NCBI GenBank assembly: GCA_037349105.1
Contig: JAYJMM010000041.1
Location: 124,001-188,000, forward strand
Length of the DNA: 64,000 nucleotides
Direction: 5' to 3'
From: Limnomonas spitsbergensis
Taxonomy: Eukaryota > Chlorophyta > Chlorophyceae > Chlamydomonadales
Shown: one piece after another, positions 43,025 to 53,623 of the stretch
How positions within the stretch are numbered: the first letter of the stretch is position 1
How the letters are laid out: every line of letters begins with the position of its first letter
Made by a program: the position numbers and the translations under genes
Notes under the pieces: model-generated
Databases searched by the model: none
Told to the model about the DNA's origin: nothing
What the model saw: only the letters and a program-made list of their open reading frames with translations

Positions 43025-43430
43025 GACTGTGGTGAGACTGTCAAAGCGGCGGTTGGGAACACGGATACGGGCAGATGCACGGGTGGCAACAGTAGCAGGT
43101 GGAAGCGTTGATGAAGGAATAGGTGGAGACGTGGAGCCAATTCATCAGTAGCCTCGTCAGCGACGTCAGGATCAGAAGGGTAGGTATGTTCACGGCGGCA
43201 GCGGCGGCCGCTCCTTCTCGTTGTAACCGCTGCATTCCCCTATGCGCCCTGCCGCCATCAGCGGGTCCTCCCATCTCTGCCGCAGGGTCCGCACTGGGCC
43301 CTTCTGCATTGCGGTGCCCCACAGCCGCTCGGGCTCGAGTGGTAGACGCAGCAGGTCTCAGCTTGTAGTCCTTCATGACAGCCATCGGAGCTTCACGACT
43401 AGCTGCTATGCCGCGGGCAGCTGCTACGGC

Positions 43431-43515
43431 TTTAAAATCTACTGATTTAAAATCCACAGATTTAAAATCCACTGATTTAAAATCCACTGATCAAAAATCT
43501 ACTGATTTAAAATCC
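43431..43515. repeat. 15-bp tandem repeat, about six copies
   Basis: CTGATTTAAAATCCA repeats with small changes and encodes DFKSV repeats on the minus strand between the two element ORFs. Confidence 0.8.
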
Positions 43516-43549
43516 AGGTCATCCACTGCTTGTGAGACATTCAACCTCT

Positions 43550-44278
43550 TCACAATGGCAGGAGGGATGACTGGCTCACATGGGGGGGCAAAGGTTACAC
43601 CAGTAATTGCAGAGTCGATGGGCATAGCTGCAAACAGCCACCGCACCAAACACTATCGGTGTACCCAATCTGTCACATAGTTCATGGAACCCATCTCGCA
43701 TGGCCTGCGATTGACCTTAAGAATTGCGAATTGCACAGCAATATTCTCAATCCAATACATGGGCGGGAGACCACTTCTGCAAATGTTGGAGGGTACCCGG
43801 GATCCTGAGAAGGGGGGGAAAGGTGGAGCTAGACTTTCCCTCTAATCCAGTACGGGCTCCCGCAGAGGACAGATCAGTGCACAGAAATCCTGCAGATAAC
43901 ATCCACTGGGCACCATTAAGTCATCCAATTTTAATCAGATGATCCTCAGTGATCCTGTACATGTCCTGAGGAAAATGGGTAAACATGTTTTCATAAGCAT
44001 CCAGAGGGAAGAGGTCTGGGTGCTCAGTAGAGAGCTGCTGCATCCAGAGGGAAGAGGTCTGGGTGCTCAGTAGAGAGCTGCTGCATCCAGAGGGCAGCAC
44101 TTGTCCTTGCACCCTGGTCAATATCAGAATCACAGACATGGTGAATGCGCGCGCCATTGCACAGCACACATTCCAAACCACCACACATGCCACCAAAAAG
44201 CTCAATCAGGGAAATGCCTTCATTGGATGCAGTGACAAGACTCGATTGAGGAACAGGTGCAGAATTGATTGAGGCCAT
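43550..44278 (-). pseudogene. Cytosine-C5 DNA methyltransferase-like remnant
   Basis: Reading the minus strand from 44278: ISLIELFGGMCGGLECVL (motif I, cofactor binding); HVCDSDIDQGARTSA (motif II-like acidic residue); then about 100 codons later AGFLCTDLSSAGARTGLEGK (motif IV region with the catalytic cysteine); and further on CSYAHRLCNYWCNL, a target-recognition-like segment. In-frame stops (for example just before NGAQWMLS) and frame changes break it, and a 50-bp tandem duplication at about 44003-44100 repeats the MQQLSTEHPDLFPLDA segment. C5 methyltransferase domains of this FGGxGGGLE style occur in mobile elements of green algae. The remnant is probably part of one, together with 42362-43024. 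Confidence 0.6.
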
Positions 44279-46386
44279 TCCTCTCCCTCGCGTATCTCCC
44301 TCCTTGGAAGGTGCCTACATTTAAAATGAGGAGTAGAAATCAGGGGGTACTTCCTGAAGTTCAATGTAGCATTCTTCAACCTGAGATGACGCTTTCCCCC
44401 TCAAAGTCTTCTGGTTAGGGGTGAGCTCATCTGGGGCAGGCATCAACATTCGGGTAGTATATTAGTATGAATGGATTCCATTTATCTCAAATGCAAATGC
44501 CTCAGCAGTAGCCCAGGGATCACAGCAGTTGAATGCGTCAGCCGTACGTATCAGGGGTTACGAAAGTGTTAGCCAGGGCATACAGCTGATGTGATGCAGT
44601 GTTTCCAAACACGGGAGACGACCAGGCTACGCCTCGGCCATCTGCTGGACCAAAATCAATATCGTCAGGATCAGGCAGTGCATCATCCAGTTGACCAGGT
44701 TCAGGATCAAGGTCTGGGTCAAGCTCTGCTGAAGGGACAGGGTCACTGCAAGTGCTGGCGAGAACATGTTCCTGATGGGGCACAGGAATCTCAATCCTGG
44801 GTGAAGACCAGGCAAAGCCTGGTCCAGTTGCGCAGTTGGGATCTCCGTCACTGGGTAGATTAGCATCTAGCTCAAAGGGGTCAGGATCCAGGCCTGGGTT
44901 GATTCCTGTGTGAAAGGCAAGGCCACACGGTCCAACAGCATGTCCCCACGGGACAGCACTCGGGGTTCTCTACAAACGTGCTGCCATCAGGGAACAAGCC
45001 TTGGCGGAACTGACCGCGGTCAGGGTCAGGTCATCTTCAATGAAATCTTCATCGCGGAAATAAGGCCATGCCACAGGTACTAATAAGCTCTTGCAGGGCT
45101 TTTAGTGGGGAGCTTATCGACTGGACAGAAAGCAAAAAAAAACAAAGAGGTGACATCAGGTGACAGAGAGACTCACTGATAGCACTCAGGAAGTTGAGGT
45201 TTCATCAGTCGGGCCTCTGCCAGTGAGCTTGGCCCCCCTTATACCCCCCAAGCCTGCTCATGTGCATGCAGCCATGTGGCTGTGTCCTGCAAGGTGATGA
45301 GGTCCATGCACCCATGCATCACAGTGCCATTGTGACCATGGCAGATTTGGTCTATCTGCTGCAGCAATTTATATATGCACACCCATCCCTAATGCTCGAC
45401 TCACTAGGTGGAGATGCTGGGATACAGCAAGGCGTCGTCGTCGCCTTGGCCTGTCTCGGATTTGCCGACGAGGAGTCGGTCCTTGCGTTTTGAGGTCTCG
45501 CGTACAGTACCCCGCCGCTGCGATCCTCCAGTGTTTCTCGATGTGCACTGCAGCAGCAGTATAATGCACTGCGGCGCTCCTGTCATTGCCTGATCGATCT
45601 GTCCCGAAATGATGTTGCTTGCCCAGAGTGTCAGCATGGCATCGTCGCAGTGCAGTATAATAATGCCACCAAAGCATCTGAGACTCTGAGAGAGAAAAGA
45701 TGATCAGAAGGTGCGCTGGCGCTGGTTACGGAACAAGAAGCCACCCTGGACACACAAATCGCACTTCCGGCGGGTGGGTTCCTCCAAGGTGGCTGGCAGC
45801 TCCCATCAGCACCCGGGTGGATGGGGGACAGGATTTGCTATACCGTCCCTGCTGTATGTTCATGTCAGGGACATCAGTCCGCTTGTGAAGAAAAGCTGGT
45901 GCTCAAGTCAGGATGGGATCTTACTGAAATTGTCGTTGGACTTGTTTGCCTTCCTGGCCTGTGAGCCTCTCCTGTTGTTCCTTTATTTTGAATTTGTTTT
46001 GAATTTGGCACTTCGAGGTCGAAAAGCACACTTTAGGGGATTTGAATAAATTCACATCTCCGGAAATACTCGGATCCCTAAGAATTGGAGCCACGCCTGT
46101 GTTACACCCCCTGGTCACACCAAGTCCTAGCTTCCAAGCAATTTTTGTCCCACTAGGGGGGGGGTCCATGACAGACATCCGAATGATCTCTGTCCCTCTA
46201 AGCGGCCCAAGGCCCACACCATTCAAATGCCACCTGAAGGGTAGAAAGGGGTGAAAGTCAGCACCACAATTTAGGTACAGCATGCATATGAGCAGGGCAT
46301 GCATGGTAATTTATGGGGTACCATTGATGGGGGGGGATTTCTTTGGGAATTAATGGAGATGGCTAGAAATTCATGGGAGGAAATCA
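44279..46386. other. Stretch without a supported gene
   Basis: A minus-strand acidic low-complexity frame (DPDLDPEPGQLDDALPDPDD, 44538-44783) may be the upstream part of the methyltransferase element. The rest shows only short unrecognised frames, for example 45711-46049. Confidence 0.35.
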
Positions 46387-48305
46387 CCTTATTTTTTCAT
46401 CTTCACATGCCTGCATGCCTGTTACGCGCGGTGCAAGCGCTTTATGCCGGTGCAGTTTACACGCTCACTGACGGCCATAAGCGCACTGGTCCTGTGCCCT
46501 GCACCAGGGGCATCAAACAGGGCTGCCCCCTGAGCCCCCTGCTCTTCAGCCTTTACCTCAGTGACCTGCCGGCCATGCTCGCAGCCAAGTGCCCGGGAGA
46601 GGGCATTGACATGCAGGCGGGGCGAAAGCTACGCTGCCTGTATGCGGATGACCTCTCCTTGCTAGCCCGCACCCCAGCAGGGCTGCAACGCATGCTTGAT
46701 GCCTTGCATGAATATGCAGCACATAAACAGCTTCAGTTCAATGCCAGTAAGACAGAGATCATGGAGTTTGGCAGCCGCTTAGCAGCGCAGCGCCGACAGC
46801 CAGCCCATGTTTGCGTGTATGGCCCTGACCGTACCGTGTTGAAGCGTGTCCAAGAATTCAAGTTCTTGGGCATCACTCAGCACGAACGCGGCGGCATAAA
46901 GAGGGCCATGGAGGGTATACAGGCGCCTTTGGCTGCCGCGCTGCACCGTGATCGCCGCATGGCAGCCAAGGTGGGCCTAAGGCGCCATATTCCAACCCGC
47001 ATCAGGCTGGCAGCTGTGTACCTGCCTGCGGCCAACTACGGCGACGTGGTGTGGGCCACCAGCCACCTTCGACCGCGGCAATGTCTCTCCAGCAAAATGC
47101 AGTCCAGCTTGCTTCAGCACCTACGCCATGCTGCGGGGTTACCTGCATCAGCCGCCAGTTGGGGAGTCCTGAGAGAGCTGCAGCTCCAACCACTTCAGCG
47201 AGACTGGTGGGCCCATATCCTCCGCTTCTACAATGCAGCGGTGGCACCGGAGGCACAGCAATACAGCCCTCTCATGGCTCAAGCCATGGCAGCAGATATG
47301 CAACTTGCAATCAGCCAGGGCACTAGCGGCCGCACGTGGTGCTCTGATCTGCTGGGTGCATTAGAGGAGCTGGAGCGGGGGGCAGCCACCCCCACCTTGC
47401 GCGAGGCAGCAGCTGCCCTACAGCGCCTACCCGTCACAGAGGTGTTGGCACTTGTTGACACAGCCTACGAGCAAGCACGGCTGGACGCAAGCGGCGGTGG
47501 GGACCCCAGGGACCCTACCACCGAGCACAGATCTGCGGCATCCTACCGCGCCTGGTTCCAGTCCACGGCAGGTGCCGTGCTGGCGCAAGCCCAGAGCCGC
47601 ACTAGTCAGAGGGAGTGTGCTTGTGTGCGCACCAATTTGCGACTGCGGCTTGGCGCGATCAGCACTGCTGATACCAGAGGACGGCGCAACGGTCAGCGGC
47701 GACAAGCACGCTGCTGCCAGCGGTGTTGGGCAGGGGGGGATAGTGAGGAGGTAGAGGATGCGCTGCATGTGTGCTTCCAGTGCCCTAGTGTCAGGGAGCA
47801 GTTACGGGAGCGGGGGTGGGCAGGTCCTCCGGTCGCTGCCACTAACTTCCACCAGTTGTACCAGGCTGAGCATGTGTGGGACGCACTTGCTTTTGTGGAC
47901 TGTGCTGTGGGCATTATTGAAGGTTAGTCTCCGGGGTTTCTGAGGCCGATGTCGTTGGCCTTTCCGGCCTTCTCTTTTAGCCTTTGTTGTTGTTGTTGTT
48001 GTTTGCCCCCTTCTTAGTTTCTTCTCTTCTCCCTTCTGATCAGTGGAGCGCCCTCGCGGCCAAGCAGGGGTGGGATACGCTTGCTTTCCTGGACTTTTCT
48101 TTTCTTAGAGGCTTTGTTGAGGGGTAGTCTCTAGTGGAACTCAGGTGTTGGACTTGGTCTGCTTAGCCTTCCCGGCCTCTCCTTTTGTTCCTCCCCCCCT
48201 CCCTTCCTTTTAGTGCCTCCTTAACTCCCTTCTGAACAGTTGGGCACCCACGCGGCCGAGCTTTGAGCGGGCCCAGTGGTGTAACGTCATTGACCTTATT
48301 TTTTC
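46387..48305 (+). mobile_element. LINE-A: 5'-truncated non-LTR retrotransposon with target duplication
   Basis: The insertion 46399-48293 is bounded by identical CCTTATTTTTTC at 46387-46398 and 48294-48305. It starts inside the reverse-transcriptase domain, carries the rest of the ORF intact, and has a 3' UTR with an internal duplication (two blocks ending near CGCGGCCAAGC and CGCGGCCGAGC). It ends GGGCCCAGTGG then TGTAACGTCATTGAC. The intact frame and perfect duplication indicate recent insertion. Confidence 0.9.
46401..47927 (+). CDS. LINE-A reverse transcriptase, C-terminal part
   Basis: About 508 residues of element-encoded sequence, uninterrupted. RT motifs: GIKQGCPLSPLLFSLYLSDL (domain 4) and LYADDLSLLA with the YADD catalytic box (domain 5), then a thumb and a long C-terminal region. 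Near the end CCQRCWAGGDSEEVEDALHV followed by CFQC forms a CxxC...HxxxxC-like zinc knuckle. The upstream endonuclease and RT domains 0-3 are missing, so the copy cannot move by itself. The open frame extends upstream to 46299, but those codons belong to flanking DNA. Close relative of the fragment at 53650-54290. Confidence 0.9.
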   Translation, partial: LHMPACLLRAVQALYAGAVYTLTDGHKRTGPVPCTRGIKQGCPLSPLLFSLYLSDLPAMLAAKCPGEGIDMQAGRKLRCLYADDLSLLARTPAGLQRMLDALHEYAAHKQLQFNASKTEIMEFGSRLAAQRRQPAHVCVYGPDRTVLKRVQEFKFLGITQHERGGIKRAMEGIQAPLAAALHRDRRMAAKVGLRRHIPTRIRLAAVYLPAANYGDVVWATSHLRPRQCLSSKMQSSLLQHLRHAAGLPASAASWGVLRELQLQPLQRDWWAHILRFYNAAVAPEAQQYSPLMAQAMAADMQLAISQGTSGRTWCSDLLGALEELERGAATPTLREAAAALQRLPVTEVLALVDTAYEQARLDASGGGDPRDPTTEHRSAASYRAWFQSTAGAVLAQAQSRTSQRECACVRTNLRLRLGAISTADTRGRRNGQRRQARCCQRCWAGGDSEEVEDALHVCFQCPSVREQLRERGWAGPPVAATNFHQLYQAEHVWDALAFVDCAVGIIEG

Positions 48306-48319
48306 CACATGACACCTTA

Positions 48320-48815
48320 ATATTCTTAGCTTCACCCCCATGAATCCTGAACATTCTCAGCTACACCCCCCATCACTCCTGAACATATTCAGCTACCCAG
48401 GTGGAAATCCTGAATATCCCACTACAAAAAACAGCAGTCGTCAATCTTATCAGCTACACCCCCATACCTACTGAACGTCAACAGCTACACTCTCCATTAC
48501 TCCTGAACATTACTCATTCACAGTATCCATCAATATCACTCACGAGCAAATTACTCCTTTAGGGCACACCCATAGAGCACTCCTGAACATAACTCCTGAA
48601 CATTACTCATAAACATAACTCCTGAACATTACTCCTAAACATTACTCATAAACATAACTCCTGAACATTACTCCTGAACATTACTCCTAAACATTACTCC
48701 TGAATATTACTCCTGAACATAACTCCTAAACATTACTCCTGAATATTACTCCTGGACAAAATTCCTGAACATTACTCCTGAGCATTACTCTTGAGCATTA
48801 CTCCAGAACCTCCTG
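48320..48815. repeat. 13-bp minisatellite beside LINE-A
   Basis: CTCCTGAACATTA and close variants (CTCCTAAACATTA, CTCATAAACATAA) repeat for about 480 bp, most regular at 48590-48800. The left part is more diverged with inserted CAGCTACACCCCC words. Confidence 0.9.
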
Positions 48816-48880
48816 AAAATAATATAAATAAAAGTGTTTAGGCCTTAGTATAACAAATTCGCGCAACGGGATTTTTTGAA

Positions 48881-49560
48881 TTATTTTTTCCGCGCATGCT
48901 GTTCGTGCCCCCCCCCAAACACTATTAAACGCGAAGTGAAATTGGTTCTACGGTACAACAATTTATAGAATGGCCATTTCCAAATCGACAGGGGCTGCTG
49001 AAAAAAACTGATTATGGGTACAAGGGAATCACGCTGAAGTTCCCTCACACAAACATACGGTACTTGGCAACCAGCTTGGCAACAGACTTGTAAAGACCCG
49101 AAATCATTTTTACTTAAACTCCCCAGGGAAAGTAGTATCTCCTGTAGTAGTATCGGGAAGGCGGGCCCCTCTTGCCAGAAGACATACTTCACAACCATAC
49201 ACAATTATATTTGCTTGACCCACAAGACAAAAGGTGACCTACTGGACGTTCAGATCACTACCATCATAGGAAAGAGGTGCCACTCGACAGCAGCACTTTT
49301 GTATATTGAATGTCAAGCAGTTCAACCGACAGAAAAGGCAGAAGGCAGCGAGCCAGCAAGTAGCTACAGTGAATCAGGATTCAGGCAACAAAACCAGGTC
49401 ATCAGCATACCGTAATAGAATAAACCTCTGATCAGAGCATGTGCAAGACAGGCGTCAACATGTAAGCACTGTTCATACTGTACCCTCATGGATTGCTTGA
49501 TCGCTATCTGATTGAGAGGAGCAGCTAAAATCAACATTGAAGTATATTCAGCTGGAGGAT
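48881..49560 (-). pseudogene. LINE-B-related reverse transcriptase fragment
   Basis: A minus-strand frame reads SLVPIISFFQQPLSIWKWPF, aligning with LILSLFQQTLSFW of the element at 54540-57640. DNA at 49400-49470 (CATCAGCATACCGTAATAGA, GCATGTGCAAGACAGGCG) aligns with its YADD region. It is decayed, with an internal deletion. Confidence 0.6.
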
Positions 49561-50882
49561 AGAACCCTTTTCGGCAGAAGCGATCATCGAGAAGGCATCA
49601 AAACCATAGCCTGGCTGTCGGTTTCAGCAAAAAGACGGGGATGAGTATAGAGGGACATCAAGCTGCCCCCCTTACTGCAAGCAGACCCCATGCCCAGGAG
49701 CAACCAGTGTCAAAATTCTCCACGCACTCCCAGCCACGACCTCCACCCTGTAATAGCAGGCATTAGGCTCCGACCGACAGCCTGCAACATCGAGCTCCAG
49801 CCCCAGCACTCCATTCCATTCCACCTCAAACGAAGGGAAGTCAACATTCTCCGGACACGTGTGACGCAATGAAATTCCTATTGTGCAGCAAAAATTAAAC
49901 AGGAGCCCTGCTGCACAGCACAGAAAACAGCGTTGTATCGCACACATTGGCTGATAGGTCATATGGCAAGGCATGTCTAACAGGTACATGATTTATTTGA
50001 CACCCTGAGCAGCGTGCAACCATGCACTTGTGAGCACTGATGCCTTTACACCCACCGATTAAGGGGCCATGCAGGGTAATGGCCATGCATGGCCCCTCCC
50101 ATTGCGCAAGTGATCGGAGGTATGTGCGGTATACCGACAGACGTTAAGTACTGGTAAGAGTGCCTCATGATATTAGTTGTAGGTGCTGTCCTCTGGATGT
50201 TGGTGCGAGTTTGGTGGATGATACGGATGCCTTCAAAAGTCAGGCCAAGTTACCAAGAGACCAGAAGATAACGAGCGAGAGGGCATGCACCATGAGTCGG
50301 CAGACGGATTGAAATCGGTGGCAAAGGGGGACGTAGTGTGCCCACCACTCCACCAGTGAGCGACATGAGGGCAGATTGCCCTGGGCAGTATTGGCACATG
50401 CGATGCTTGAAGGAATAGACAGGATCAGATGCAAATGATGGACAGATGCTGGGTTCGTCAGTGTCATGGGGCAGAGGTAGGCATGGCTAGCCGGGAATGT
50501 GGACCAAATGATGGACATGAGCATAATCAGGTACGTCGCAGGTGTCTAGTTTTGGCAGGGCAAAGGCGTCACCCATGTCAGCCAGTGCATTGGCGATAAT
50601 ACCTTCGACCGCACACAAGCCAACACGATGACGCAGGCGGGGCCTTGTAAAATGAGGGCGAGCCTGTCGTGTTGGAAGCGTGAGTTGTATTATTGCAGTT
50701 ATTTATGGCGGGGGGTGTAGAGCCTTTCTCTGTAAAGTTGGGAATCGATACAGGCAGCAGCCACAATCGTGTTGGCGTACAGCACACTTTGCCGTATGGC
50801 AAGCCCAGAAATGAACATAGGCGCAAGCCAGGCTAAGCTCCTTCTTTCAGCGCCAGGAGACTGTGAGCTGTAGTGACCCACC
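49561..50882. other. Intergenic upstream of eS8
   Basis: 1.3 kb with only short unrecognised frames. The last few hundred bases should contain the eS8 promoter and 5' UTR; no motif stands out. Confidence 0.35.
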
Positions 50883-52366
50883 ATGGGCAAGTACCCACGG
50901 GGATACCTTGTAACAAGCTTGTTCATATGGGATATCCCGGCGGCAGCTGGGAAAGTGCAAACCACGAAGCATGCAGTATAATGATTTTGCATATTGAGCA
51001 ATTATATGCATTGTCTCTGGCTTCTTATAAGTTTGCCCATGCTGATCTGCGTGCAGGTATCTCGCGTGATTCGCTGCATAAGCGCCGGGCAACCGGAGGA
51101 AGGAAGAAGCACTGGCGTAAGAAGAAAAAGTAAGACGCCTTGTTTGGTGCACTGAGGCGGCAGTGTGTTTGAGACGGGGTTCAAGGACTTTTTGCTAATG
51201 GCTGTGTTTCCTTGTCAGATATGAACTCGGACGCGTCCCTGCCAACACTAAGCTGTCGGCTAACGTTGCCGTGAGGAAGGTTCGCTGCCGTGGAGGAAAC
51301 CAGAAGTTCAGGGCTCTGCGCCTGGACAATGGCAACTTTGCGTGGGGATCAGAGGTGCGCATATACTCTTCGATTATTTTCCGCACGTTAATTTGCTATG
51401 GAAGGAATGACGGAAACTGACCATGGGACCCCATTTTCAGGCCGTCACACGCAAGACCCGTCTCTTGGACGTCTGCTACAACGCCTCCAACAACGAGCTG
51501 GTGAGGAGGCTTGTCGCCCGCAATTATAGAAAACGATTTTGGGTGGTGGCTGCATGTGGAATTCAGTGTGGACATGCCTCTGGGCCATGACTCGCTTGAA
51601 GTTGCAGGTCAGACTAGATGATTGATTGATTGATTAGCCTGGCTACTTACAGGTACACATGCAGGCCCAGGACTAACTGACTGATTGCATGTGCTCCTCA
51701 CAGGTGCGCACCCAGACCCTGGTGAAGAACGCTGTCATCCAGATCGATGCTGCGCCCTTCAAGCAGTGGTACCAGACCCACTACGGCATGGAGCTTGGTG
51801 CCAAGAAGAAGGCTGAGACTGTGGAGGAGGTCAAGGTTGAGGACCTGAAGGTGGGATCTTCGGCTAAAACTGATGGGAGGTTCCAGTCCTTGAGTGCATT
51901 GAAGTACTCCGTAGCTTTTGGCATGGTAATTCATTGTCTATGATCAAACTCATGACGGCATGTCACTGGAAGAGACCTGGATGATATGGCTGCCGCAGTT
52001 TGTCAGGTTTCTGTCAAGATCTGCCCTCATACGCACCTTGATGACAGTTTATTTGTATGCCTCATATCTACATTTATTTTTACAACTTGAGTTAGTTTTC
52101 TGATGAAATCTCAGCATGATCCTCACTTCACGCAATTCTCCCTCTTGCCGAAGTCCTCCAACCACATCAAGCGTAAGCTGAAGGAGCGCCTGAAGCAGCG
52201 CAAGCTGGACGTGCTCCTCAACGAGCAGTTCAACACCGGTAGGCTGTATGCCTGCATCGCCTCCCGGCCTGGCCAGTGCGGACGCTGCGACGGCTACATC
52301 CTGGAGGGCAAGGAGCTGGAGTTCTACGTCAAGAAGATGCAGAAGAAGAAGACGAAGGCTGCATAA
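50883..52366 (+). CDS. RPS8: 40S ribosomal protein eS8 (RPS8)
   Basis: Small-subunit ribosomal protein of the cytosolic ribosome. Exons 50883-50886 (ATGG only), 51057-51129, 51219-51354, 51441-51500, 51704-51850 and 52154-52366 give 210 residues, the usual length. The product reads [86 protein letters not shown] and [19 protein letters not shown], matching the family end to end. The first intron begins GCAAGT, so a GC-AG intron splits the second codon. This start was chosen because eS8 always begins MGISRD and no in-frame ATG exists in exon 2. For the last exon a CAG acceptor at 52114 would add 13 in-frame residues; 52153 fits the family better. TGTAA near 52430 may be the poly(A) signal. Confidence 0.96.
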
Positions 52367-53479
52367 GCAAAGGCTGTCATTTTGATGTCCTGGTAGTTTG
52401 GCTCAGCTGAATCATCGGTTGACCTGTGGTTGTAATTTCTCTTGCTCTTCTGCCTACCCCTGTGATACATGTTTGAAACGGTATGAAATCCGGCTACTGC
52501 CTCGGTCTGCTGAAACGCCGAGGTCTCAAGACAAAATATCATTCACTGAAGTTGCTGACCACATTGTGGCTTTTCGTTAGCAGAAAAAAACATGGCATCA
52601 AACATTTGCTTCCCAGCACTTCTACGCTTCAGTGCCGCTCGTCTAGCCAGATAGCAGCCTGCTGAAAATAAAGCTTTGCTACGGCTAACAGCTGTCTGGA
52701 GGAATACCCGACATAAGGAAAGGAGTTCTCTAAGCAACAAAAGGACGGTTGAATCCCTAGCCCATCAAGAGGATCTCTACCAGATAGACCCCATCTTCCA
52801 CAAAATCCAGGGACTCCCACCCCTGCCTACCCCGGTATAAGCGTTGATAGTAGGTAGCGTCGTCCGGATGACCAGCCACCCCCCGCTCCTTAGTCCCCTA
52901 CCAGTTTAGAACAGTGCATACCCGCTGGGCCATGCCGAACGCTCGGCCGCGCGGGGCTGGTAGGGAATGACTAGGATCAATTCAAGCTACCATGCACAGC
53001 CAGGGTCATGGTGCAGCCGTGCCATCCTCCTATATGAGGGGGCAGGAACATAGAACCCGGCGTTCCAGGCGGGGGGGGGCGAGAAGATCATGGCGGGTCT
53101 CCTACCAGTGATGTCATTCAATTACCCCGAGATTATCCCTTGCCTCCATAGTCCATACTTGGTGGGTGAATCTTTGACATATACCAGCAGGTCAACAAAC
53201 ATGGATTACAGTATGGTAGTCATCAATTGTCCACCCAGTCAATGCTTTTGAAAACCCTGAGGGGGTCACGTAGCATGATACCTTAATGATCATCTCAAGT
53301 GGGTGACCACAGGCAGAGGGTGTAGTTGGTCTGTCTGGATAGCAAATTAGACAGCAATGGAGATGACTTTCAGGACAAGGTGAAGACGCCAGAATATACC
53401 CGAGCAGAGTTGCAGACGCTTATAACACTCGTAGGATTTCACACATGGTAAACTTGAGAGGGGCAAGGATACTTCGGGC
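52367..53479. other. Gap after eS8
   Basis: 3' UTR of eS8, then SINE-like copy 4 (52904-53100). No gene recognised. Confidence 0.4.
52904..53100 (-). repeat. SINE-like repeat copy 4
   Basis: GTTTAGAACAGTGCATACCC, CTCGGCCGCGCGGGGCTGG, AGCTACCATGCACAGCC and GTCATGGTGCAGCCGTG match copies 2 and 3. Confidence 0.75.
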
Positions 53480-53623
53480 TGCCTTTTCCTTTTTTTTGGG
53501 GGGGGGGTGTTTTTTTCTCCTTTGTGTTCTTCTCCTTCTTTCCCTCTAACCTTCAATTTATTTGCTTCCAACAGGACAGTTGGGCGCCTACGCGGCCGAG
53601 CCTTTCTCAGCAGGGCCCAGAGG
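53480..53623 (+). mobile_element. LINE-A 3'-end fragment, plus orientation
   Basis: A T/G- and C/T-rich run then TTCCAACAGGACAGTTGGGC, TACGCGGCCGAGCC and CAGGGCCCAGAGG match the LINE-A 3' UTR. It stops within the terminus, where a second copy in the opposite orientation begins. Confidence 0.75.

Noticed and set aside
5012..53100. tRNA-derived head for the SINE-like family
   Set aside because: A TCAATTCC word resembles part of a B box in some copies, but it lies on the wrong strand for the inferred transcript and no A box was found.
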